This document shows positions 6,505 through 12,038 of a stretch of 12,038 bases of DNA, piece by piece. How positions within the stretch are numbered: position 1 is the first letter of the stretch; every line of letters starts with the position of its first letter. The translations under genes and the position numbers were made by a program. The stretch comes from Rickettsiales bacterium (GTDB lineage: Bacteria; Pseudomonadota; Alphaproteobacteria; Rickettsiales; Rickettsiaceae). The notes under the pieces are model-generated. The model made no database searches, was not told the DNA's origin, and worked only from the letters and a program-made list of their open reading frames with translations. The stretch is taken from NCBI GenBank assembly GCA_947508155.1, contig CANNRM010000002.1, positions 1-12,038 on the forward strand, given 5' to 3'.

Positions 6505-8283
6505 ATGTCGCAAGAAAAACAAACAATAGAATCTGCAAATGAGCAAGTGGCTGCCATTGCCAATGCGCATTTAAAGGAAATGCCACTTTATGCTACTATT
6601 CGTGGTAACACTCTTAGAGAAGAAGCTAATACAAAAGCAGAATTAGAAGCTCTTTCTGGCTCTGATCCAGCCAAGGCTTTGTCTAATCTGATAGAGTCTT
6701 TAGAAATTGGCGCTGATCTTGAGTTGGGAATTATCAGAACAAAAGTTCCTGCAGCCCAAGGAATAGCATTTGTTGGTGCTGATCCACAGACTAAAACATC
6801 TGTTGTAATTCGTGATGCAAGGTTACAAAGTGATCCTCAATTTGTAGGAAAAAGTGAGAATGATGTTAGCAAAAATTGGATGATTCATGCTGCTGCAAAT
6901 ACTAAAGGTATTTTAAAATTAGTAGAATTATCAAATCACACAGACAAAGCTACATTACAAAAAGTAATTATAGAGCAATTTACTAAATGTATGCAGGAAT
7001 TACAAGAGCCTGGAACTACTCCTGAAAAGAGAACAAAGATCGTAGAGCGCATGAATTACGAAATGAAAAGTATTATTCAACCTCTTGAAATTAATGGGCA
7101 AAAGATCTCCTCTCTTTCTGATAAGAAATATGCAAAAATGCTAGTTACTGCTCGGGATTTTACTAATTTTGATAGAGAACATCCTTCTACAATCACTATT
7201 TCTGATAATTTAGTAAATGGGAAACAAATAAATCATATTGAATCCTTTGTGCCAGTAGCGCCTTGCTCCAATAAAGTGCAGCAAAGATACAGGCAATCAG
7301 AAGAGAAGTGGCGTGAGGCATTAAATCCAATAGAAAAATTGTTAGTGAGTGACTATCAAGATAAAATATTAGATGATAAACATATGATTCCCACGCAATT
7401 ACAATTCTTGCCAGGTGTCCGTAATGGTGGAATCACATCTACATTTTTTGCCAATGACAATGAGATAATACCTGGGAGGCAGCATAGCGCTATTAGGTCA
7501 GGAACCCCTGCTTATAATGTAGGACAGAATCTTAAAGATGATAAAAACGCAATGCAGGAAATTACTAACGAAAATGTAGAGCATCTAATAAATATCGGAT
7601 CATCTTCTGGGAAAAAAGTTGCTTTTCGTACTATTACTAATGAAATAGCTGGAGAGGCTCAAGCTGGTAAGGCCGTGAGAGAAGCGGTGTATCAGTATAG
7701 TAACAAAATGTCTGCTAAAAAATCGGATGTTGAGATTAAAGCATCTCCTTTGAGTATAACATTCGACGATAAGGATAAAAATCTTACGGAAATATCGGAT
7801 AGGTTTGAAGATAAGGGTGTATGTTTACATATTGGTTGTAAGAGTGGCAAAGATAGGACGGGGCTGGTAGATCAGCATAATAATTTAGAGGTACTTAAAG
7901 AATATCTAAAAACTATAAAGCCACCATTAACTGAAAAGCAATATGACAAAGCGTATCAAACATATGTAAAAGCTGCTCATAATACAAGACTTTCTGGAGG
8001 TAATGGTGGATCTCTTGGCGCTTATGGTCTCAAAGCTGCTCCATCTTATAAATTAAGATTAGCTGCAAAAAATCTGTTAAACAAAATCAAAGACATCAAC
8101 CTCTTTAACAAAGGTTCTGCTGATCTTAATGCCACCAAAGCTAAAATCTCTGCAGTAGACAATCCACATGAAATTCCAGATCATGATAATAGCTCCCTTA
8201 TTGCGCGAGATAAAATTTCTTTGGGCAAAAAAGTTTTAAATGTTTTTAGAGGTAAGAAGAGTGCTAGCCAAAATATCAGGTAA
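6505..8283 (+). CDS. SopB/IpgD-like C-x5-R phosphatase, candidate effector (copy 2)
   Basis: This 592-residue protein is a tandem paralogue of the gene before it, collinear along its whole length. The catalytic signature is GCKSGKDRTGLVD, with Cys445 and Arg451. PAYNVG (335-340) and NGGSLGAYGLK (500-510) also match copy 1. Other shared blocks are ADLELGIIR, VIRDARLQ, GTTPEKR, NHIESFVPV, PTQLQFLPGVRN, NVEHL and KASPLSIT. All key residues are kept, so neither copy looks dead. The tail differs: copy 2 ends in a basic stretch (KISLGKKVLNVFRGKK) that could hold a C-terminal transport or membrane-binding signal, while copy 1 does not. GGAGG (6495-6499) sits 5 nt before the ATG, a stronger site than that of copy 1. 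The last 23 nt overlap ruvA, whose ribosome site lies inside this gene. Function as a host-directed inositide phosphatase is inferred. Confidence 0.7.
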   Translation: MSQEKQTIESANEQVAAIANAHLKEMPLYATIRGNTLREEANTKAELEALSGSDPAKALSNLIESLEIGADLELGIIRTKVPAAQGIAFVGADPQTKTSVVIRDARLQSDPQFVGKSENDVSKNWMIHAAANTKGILKLVELSNHTDKATLQKVIIEQFTKCMQELQEPGTTPEKRTKIVERMNYEMKSIIQPLEINGQKISSLSDKKYAKMLVTARDFTNFDREHPSTITISDNLVNGKQINHIESFVPVAPCSNKVQQRYRQSEEKWREALNPIEKLLVSDYQDKILDDKHMIPTQLQFLPGVRNGGITSTFFANDNEIIPGRQHSAIRSGTPAYNVGQNLKDDKNAMQEITNENVEHLINIGSSSGKKVAFRTITNEIAGEAQAGKAVREAVYQYSNKMSAKKSDVEIKASPLSITFDDKDKNLTEISDRFEDKGVCLHIGCKSGKDRTGLVDQHNNLEVLKEYLKTIKPPLTEKQYDKAYQTYVKAAHNTRLSGGNGGSLGAYGLKAAPSYKLRLAAKNLLNKIKDINLFNKGSADLNATKAKISAVDNPHEIPDHDNSSLIARDKISLGKKVLNVFRGKKSASQNIR

Positions 8284-8851
8284 AGTTGATTCTATATATG
8301 ATGATTATCTTATCATAGATGTATCAGGTGTAGGATACCGCGTTTTTGCATCCAGCGGCACACTAGCACATTGTCGTACAATTGATAGCATAAGTCTGTT
8401 AATTGAAACTCATGTGCGCGAAGATCATATACACCTCTATGGCTTCCTGAATATTGATGAAAAACAAGCATTCAATCATTTACAAACAGTTGCTGGAATA
8501 GGCGCGCGTGTTGCAATGAACGTACTTTCCTGTCTTACGCCATCCGATATTCAAGGGGCGATTGATGCTAAAGATAAAACGGTCTTTTCTCGGGTTTCTG
8601 GAATTGGCCCCAAGCTTGCTGAGCGTATGTTGTTGGAATTAAAAAATAAAACATTCAGCATGAGTGCCACAAATTCTATTTCTTCGAATATGAAGATCGA
8701 TCATAATATCATTGATGAAGCTAGCCAGGCGCTGGTGAATTTGGGGATCAATAAAAATGAAGCTGTAAATATTGTAAAAAATATAATGCAAAATTCTCCA
8801 AATGCGACTATAGATCAAGTGATAAGGACTGCTCTACAGAGTAGGGGATAG
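8261..8851 (+). CDS. ruvA: Holliday junction branch migration protein RuvA
   Basis: RuvA binds the four-way Holliday junction as a tetramer and loads the RuvB motor. The 196 residues are close to the usual 190-205. The N-terminal OB-fold reads LAKISGKVDSIYDDYLIIDV, with VREDHIHLYGF near 52-62. Two helix-hairpin-helix motifs follow: VAGIGARVAMNVLS (77-90) and VSGIGPKLAERMLLEL (112-127). The C-terminal RuvB-binding domain has EASQALVNLGINKNEA. The start is assigned to GTG at 8261, preceded by AGAGG (8248-8252): it gives the family's expected first residues, whereas the ATG at 8240 adds seven atypical ones. The gene therefore overlaps the preceding phosphatase-like gene by 23 nt, suggesting translational coupling. 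ruvC, often next to ruvA, is not here. The stop is 2 nt before a large GC-rich palindrome. Confidence 0.95.
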   Translation: MLAKISGKVDSIYDDYLIIDVSGVGYRVFASSGTLAHCRTIDSISLLIETHVREDHIHLYGFLNIDEKQAFNHLQTVAGIGARVAMNVLSCLTPSDIQGAIDAKDKTVFSRVSGIGPKLAERMLLELKNKTFSMSATNSISSNMKIDHNIIDEASQALVNLGINKNEAVNIVKNIMQNSPNATIDQVIRTALQSRG

Positions 8852-8853
8852 GA

Positions 8854-8921
8854 TGTCACCCCCGCGTAGGCGGGGGCCCAGTTTCTATATTGCCTGGATC
8901 CCCGCCTGCGCGGGGATGACA
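8854..8921. repeat. Paired GC-rich palindromic repeat between ruvA and ruvB
   Basis: Two 28-nt arms (8854-8881 and 8894-8921) are inverted copies that agree at 24 of 28 positions, separated by a 12-nt AT-rich spacer. Each arm is itself a hairpin: CCCCCGC/GCGGGGG around GTAG, and CCCCGC/GCGGGG around CTGC. The GTCATCCCCGC...GCGGGGATCCAG consensus is the dispersed palindromic element known from many alphaproteobacteria. It is far more GC-rich than its surroundings. The whole could fold as one long stem or as two hairpins. There is no following T-run, so it is not a classical terminator, but it may weaken read-through or protect the upstream mRNA end. Confidence 0.9.
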
Positions 8922-8953
8922 ATTGCTACTCACAACCACAACATAAAAATATT

Positions 8954-9934
8954 ATGATAGAAAACGATATATTAAACGGAGAATTACAAGAAGAAGACCA
9001 AGATACATCCATACGTCCTTCTTATCTCAATGATTTCATTGGTCAGAACCATCTGAAACACAATCTATCCGTATTCATGCACGCCGCAAAGAGCCGCACA
9101 GAAGCTCTAGACCATACATTATTATACGGCCCTCCCGGACTTGGCAAAACAACGCTCGCACATATTATTTCTAAGGAAATGGGGGTGAATTTGAAAGCTA
9201 CCTCTGGGCCTGTTATTTCCAAAGCGGCTGATCTTGCTGCGATCCTTACAAATCTACAAGACAATGATGTATTATTTATTGATGAAATACATCGTCTTAG
9301 CATAACGATTGAAGAAGTTCTTTATTCGGCCATGGAGGATTTTGCTTTGGATATTATGGTGGGTGAGGGGCCAGCTGCAAGGTCTATCCGGATCAATCTT
9401 CCAAAATTTACATTGGTTGGTGCCACAACGCGCCTAGGGTTACTCTCAAATCCATTGCGTGACAGATTTGGTATTCCTTTGAGATTAGATTTTTATACTC
9501 CGGAAGAGTTGAAATTAGTGCTCAAACGTGGATCGGAAATAATGAATATCGAAATATCCGAAGATGGTTCTCATGAGATTGCATCGCGTTCTCGCGGTAC
9601 TCCAAGGGTAGCTTTAAGGCTACTTCGGCGCGTAAGAGATTTTGCGGAAATAGATGGTCATAAAATTATTACAGATTCTATTGCGGATAGTGCACTTTCG
9701 AAATTGGATGTAGATAAAATTGGCCTTGATGGCAATGATTATAAATACCTCCGCTTCATAGCAGATCACTATAATGGTGGCCCTGTTGGTGTGCAGACTA
9801 TAGCTGCTGCTATGGCCGAGCAGACTGATGCGATTGAGGATACTATCGAGCCATTTTTGATTCAGATCGGGTTTATTCAAAGAACGCCGAGAGGAAGAAT
9901 GCTTACGGCAGAGGCGATGAGGCATATAGGTTAA
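8954..9934 (+). CDS. ruvB: Holliday junction ATP-dependent DNA helicase RuvB
   Basis: RuvB is the hexameric AAA+ motor that drives branch migration with RuvA. The 326 residues are slightly short of the usual 335-350 because the N- and C-terminal tails are brief. Visible: [11 protein letters not shown] (21-31), Walker [10 protein letters not shown] (59-67), Walker [10 protein letters not shown] (107-115), VGEGPAARS (136-144), sensor 1 LVGATTR (154-160), the arginine finger region PLRDRFG (167-173), sensor 2 [19 protein letters not shown], and the winged-helix DNA-binding end with QTIAAAMAE and IQRTPRGR. The ATG at 8954 is the first in frame, and the 12 bases before it are A/T-rich with no Shine-Dalgarno match. 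The palindromic element upstream separates it from ruvA, so the usual tight ruvAB coupling is broken here, although co-transcription remains likely. Confidence 0.97.
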   Translation: MIENDILNGELQEEDQDTSIRPSYLNDFIGQNHLKHNLSVFMHAAKSRTEALDHTLLYGPPGLGKTTLAHIISKEMGVNLKATSGPVISKAADLAAILTNLQDNDVLFIDEIHRLSITIEEVLYSAMEDFALDIMVGEGPAARSIRINLPKFTLVGATTRLGLLSNPLRDRFGIPLRLDFYTPEELKLVLKRGSEIMNIEISEDGSHEIASRSRGTPRVALRLLRRVRDFAEIDGHKIITDSIADSALSKLDVDKIGLDGNDYKYLRFIADHYNGGPVGVQTIAAAMAEQTDAIEDTIEPFLIQIGFIQRTPRGRMLTAEAMRHIG

Positions 9935-10018
9935 TTTGTCATTGCTTATACGCTATGATCCCTTATAACAGGTGGATAGTAGCAAAGTTGGGAGGATGTG
10001 GCACATGAAAATTTTTGT

Positions 10019-10047
10019 TTGACACAAAATAGCGTTGTGCATATAGT
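10019..10047 (+). promoter_or_regulatory. Sigma70-type promoter for the caspase-like gene
   Basis: TTGACA (10019-10024), a 17-nt spacer and TATAGT (10042-10047) form a near-consensus promoter. Transcription would start near 10054, giving a leader of about 37 nt. This separates the gene at 10091 from ruvB, consistent with independent expression. Confidence 0.7.
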
Positions 10048-10090
10048 AACAAAATTAATATTTTTTGTAAATCATTAAGGGTGGTATAAA

Positions 10091-11101
10091 ATGGGTGGTG
10101 TATATAATATCAAATTTAACCCTGATTCCACAAAGCTTGTAATAAGAATTATAGGTCAATTTTTGTGGATTGATCCTGAATGTGACGTAACATCCGTTGT
10201 ACATCTATTGCTATTAGATAAATATACAGATTGCAACATCATAAATATCGGATCAGATAAGTGCCCAGAAAATGATGATGATAACTTGACAGATATCTCG
10301 CTCATAGGAAAAGCGTTAAATGAATTTTTGCATGGGTGTTCAGCACATCAAATAATTCCACAAAACTTACGCGAAATAGCTGTGTATATTCACTCCCATG
10401 GCTACAATTATGGTGACAAAGGATTTAGATTCCAAATTAAACCGGGCTGTATTTTAGGTACTTACAAAAGCGTAGAAATTAGCGCGTCAGAGCTTTTTTG
10501 TCAATTCGAAGAATTTTCTAAACATATTATGCATCCTCTAGATTTTATCGTACTCAGTTGTTATGCTGGAGCCTTACATAATGAGGATATTGCGCGTTAT
10601 TTACCTACAGAATCCAGAATTTTAACATTTTCAGAGCATGATAAACCGACGAACTATATGCAACTGCTACGTGGACCAGACATTGATATGCGGCAATTAG
10701 CAGATCTCAACCTACCTTTTCTGGAGAAGTCTTTGTTAATAGCAGCTTCTCGAGAACATTACAGTGATCCTCATACCAATATTACAATTAGTTCAGTCCA
10801 TGATAACACACTAAGAATCTGTTTAGGCCCAGACCAACAGAGAGAATTCGTATCTCTTGTACGAAGCGATGCGGTGAATATTTTAGATAACCCATATATG
10901 AAATATTTAAAGCAATTAGGGCTAAGTTGCGAGAAACAAGCCCAAGTGCTCAAATCACCAGATCATGATTTGGTTGGAGATGATTACGATTATCTATATT
11001 TTGCAAGCGCACTTGCTTTTGCTCACAACGAAAATGATTTATGGGCTATAGTTCCATACCACACTCTCCCCGAACTTTTAGGGATAGTACAACCTCAATA
11101 A
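10091..11101 (+). CDS. Unknown protein with a caspase/CHAT-like His-Cys motif pair
   Basis: I do not recognise this 336-residue protein as a whole. Two segments stand out: AVYIHSHGYNYG (97-108), a hydrophobic strand ending in His103-Gly104, and DFIVLSCYAGA (151-161), a hydrophobic strand ending in Cys157. The spacing of 54 residues and the h-h-h-x-HG / h-h-h-x-x-C-x-x-G pattern are those of clan CD cysteine peptidases (caspases, metacaspases, CHAT domains). A conserved-looking E-x-D-I-A-R-Y-L segment follows the Cys. The C-terminal 120 residues have no motif I can name. There is no signal peptide or membrane helix. The ATG follows AAGGGTGG at about 7 nt. It has its own strong promoter and is probably monocistronic. 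A peptidase role is a structural guess from motifs; the pair could also occur by chance. Confidence 0.5.
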   Translation: MGGVYNIKFNPDSTKLVIRIIGQFLWIDPECDVTSVVHLLLLDKYTDCNIINIGSDKCPENDDDNLTDISLIGKALNEFLHGCSAHQIIPQNLREIAVYIHSHGYNYGDKGFRFQIKPGCILGTYKSVEISASELFCQFEEFSKHIMHPLDFIVLSCYAGALHNEDIARYLPTESRILTFSEHDKPTNYMQLLRGPDIDMRQLADLNLPFLEKSLLIAASREHYSDPHTNITISSVHDNTLRICLGPDQQREFVSLVRSDAVNILDNPYMKYLKQLGLSCEKQAQVLKSPDHDLVGDDYDYLYFASALAFAHNENDLWAIVPYHTLPELLGIVQPQ

Positions 11102-11120
11102 AGTAGTTTAGGAGAGTGAT

Positions 11121-11138
11121 AGCTTGCGGCAAGTTTTT
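11121..11138 (+). terminator. Possible short intrinsic terminator
   Basis: AGCTTG (11121-11126) pairs with CAAGTT (11130-11135), including one G-T pair, around a CGG loop, and the last Ts run into a five-T stretch (11134-11138). It lies 20 nt after the caspase-like gene. The stem is only 6 bp, so it is a weak candidate. Confidence 0.35.
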
Positions 11139-11191
11139 AGCACAAAAAACCATCAATAAAAAAATAAATTCAAATTCTTCAAAAAAAGCTC

Positions 11192-11222
11192 TTGACCCTA
11201 TAGTTGCTATATACCTTATACT
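11192..11222 (+). promoter_or_regulatory. MerR-type promoter with 19-bp spacer and operator dyad
   Basis: TTGACC (11192-11197) and TATACT (11217-11222) are separated by 19 bp, the over-long spacing typical of promoters that MerR-family proteins activate by distorting DNA. A dyad TATAG-TTG-CTATA (11199-11211) lies within the spacer, roughly at its centre. It directly precedes the MerR-family gene, so autoregulation is likely. Confidence 0.75.
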
Positions 11223-11243
11223 TCAAAACCAAGGAGGCAAATT

Positions 11244-12038
11244 ATGACTAAATGGTATGTTAAAGATTTAAGCAAACTAACGAATGTATCGGTGCAAGCG
11301 CTGCATCACTACGACCGTATCGGTTTGCTAAAACCATCTTTAAGACTTTCCAATGGTTATCGTTTGTACTCTGAAAAGGATTTATTAAAACTACAACAGA
11401 TTGTAGCTTTGAAGTTTTTTGGATTTGAACTGGCGCAAATAAAAACATTATTGACGAGTAATGTAGAAACGTTAGAACATTTCTCTGCACAGGCTAAGTA
11501 TTTGGAACGAAATGCCCAAAACCTGCTTGAAGCAAGTAAAATACTTCAAAAAGTTATTTCTGAATCTAGTGATGATAAGTCTGTTACTTGGCAAACTATT
11601 ATCAAATTAATTGAGGTATATAATATGACTGCACAACTTGAACATTCTTGGGTTAAAGAAATCTTTACACCCGATGAATTAAAACAATATACGACTTTTG
11701 AAACAGAGTGGAAGAGTAATTCTACTCCAGAACAGAAGGTAACATTTGAAAATAATTGGGCGAACTTAATTGCGGAAATGAGTAGCAATTTAAGCAATGA
11801 TCCAACATCTGAAATCGGTATTTCTATCGGCAAAAGATGCATGATGCTTATTAACGGAGTATATGGTAAAAAATATGCTCATTTACGTACTAAAAAATTC
11901 GAAAAGGGATTCGCTGAAGGCAAAGGTCTTGAGGAAGTAGGTTTCACTCCAGAGATAGTATCTTGGCTGGATAAAGCAACGGATGCTTATTGGCGGGATC
12001 GTATTTATGGGATTTTGGATAAAGTAGGATCTGGGGTG
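11244..12038 (+). CDS. MerR-family transcriptional regulator with TipAS-like domain, runs off right edge
   Basis: The frame is open for 265 codons to the window end. Residues 4-70 are a MerR winged helix-turn-helix: YVKDLSKLTNVSVQALHHYD, then RIGLLKPS, NGYRLYSEKDL and LKFFGFELAQIKTLL. A dimerising helix runs from about 75 to 108. From about residue 128 the sequence resembles the TipAS ligand-binding domain, rich in helices and aromatic residues (FTPDELKQY, EKGFAEGKGLEEVGFTPE, AYWRDRIYG). Such proteins sense small molecules, including thiopeptide antibiotics in the case of TipA, and activate promoters with long spacers. The start has a perfect AAGGAGG (11231-11237) 6 nt upstream. An internal GAGG plus ATG at 11625 could give the C-terminal domain alone, as happens in TipA. 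The ligand and targets are unknown; the C-terminus is missing. Confidence 0.88.
   Translation, partial: MTKWYVKDLSKLTNVSVQALHHYDRIGLLKPSLRLSNGYRLYSEKDLLKLQQIVALKFFGFELAQIKTLLTSNVETLEHFSAQAKYLERNAQNLLEASKILQKVISESSDDKSVTWQTIIKLIEVYNMTAQLEHSWVKEIFTPDELKQYTTFETEWKSNSTPEQKVTFENNWANLIAEMSSNLSNDPTSEIGISIGKRCMMLINGVYGKKYAHLRTKKFEKGFAEGKGLEEVGFTPEIVSWLDKATDAYWRDRIYGILDKVGSGV
11613..11627 (+). promoter_or_regulatory. Internal ribosome site and ATG in the MerR/TipA-like gene
   Basis: GAGG (11613-11616) lies 8 nt before an in-frame ATG (11625-11627, Met128), exactly at the junction between the DNA-binding part and the TipAS-like domain. In Streptomyces TipA a similar internal start yields the ligand-binding domain alone as a separate protein. 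Confidence 0.35.

Noticed and set aside
8240..8260. ATG start for ruvA at 8240
   Set aside because: It adds seven atypical residues and lacks a ribosome site; GTG at 8261 has AGAGG upstream and gives the expected first residues.
4695..8283. Tandem copies as an assembly duplication artefact
   Set aside because: The copies differ at most residues, have different tails and an insert in one of them, so they are genuine diverged paralogues.
8854..8921. CRISPR array
   Set aside because: Only two arms in inverted, not direct, orientation with a 12-nt gap; this is a dispersed palindromic element.
9991..10022. Mini-gene: GGAGG followed by a five-codon ATG frame ending TGA
   Set aside because: The peptide would be five residues and lies mostly upstream of the promoter at 10019-10047; most likely chance or the remnant of a lost gene.

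Overview
The window looks like part of the chromosome of an obligate or host-associated intracellular alphaproteobacterium, probably Rickettsiales or Holosporales-like. The DNA is AT-rich. At the left edge is the start of a Tlc-type ATP/ADP translocase, the energy-parasitism transporter of Rickettsiales, Chlamydiae and similar intracellular bacteria. The window also has a mitochondrial-like cytochrome c oxidase subunit III, and a GC-rich palindrome of the GTCATCCCCGC...GATGAC kind that is scattered through many alphaproteobacterial genomes. I cannot name the species.

Layout. (1) 1-298, minus: 5' part of tlc, with a near-consensus promoter at 339-367. (2) 427-807, plus: a small unknown protein with a 27-residue internal repeat and a strong internal start signal. 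(3) 812-2555, minus: a GNAT acetyltransferase and an acyl-CoA delta-9-type desaturase with an unusual alpha-helical tail, separated by a palindrome. (4) 2665-3753, plus: D-alanine--D-alanine ligase, so peptidoglycan precursor synthesis is retained. (5) 3879-8851, plus: coxC, two tandem paralogous genes, then ruvA, tightly packed with a 3-nt gap, a 19-nt gap and a 23-nt overlap; a paired GC-rich palindrome then precedes ruvB (8954-9934). (6) 10091-11101, plus: an unrecognised protein with a caspase/CHAT-like His and Cys motif pair behind its own promoter. (7) 11244 to the right edge, plus: a MerR-family regulator with a TipAS-like domain and a classic 19-bp-spacer MerR promoter.

The most interesting part is the pair of tandem proteins of 596 and 592 residues. 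Both carry the exact C-x5-R signature CKSGKDRTG of the SopB/IpgD inositol-phosphate phosphatase effectors, plus an upstream YNVG motif and a downstream NGGS-x-G-x-x-GLK motif that can be aligned by eye with SopB. They are diverged duplicates (roughly 40 percent identical by eye), yet their first 12 codons are almost identical at DNA level. They sit inside a run of housekeeping genes (coxC to ruvA), as if inserted there. I infer candidate host-directed phosphoinositide phosphatases. The neighbouring tlc and the caspase/CHAT-like protein fit an intracellular lifestyle, but no secretion has been shown.

Two genes, tlc and the MerR regulator, run off the ends of the window. No tRNA, rRNA, CRISPR array, transposase or phage gene was found. 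No stretch longer than 300 bases is without a gene.
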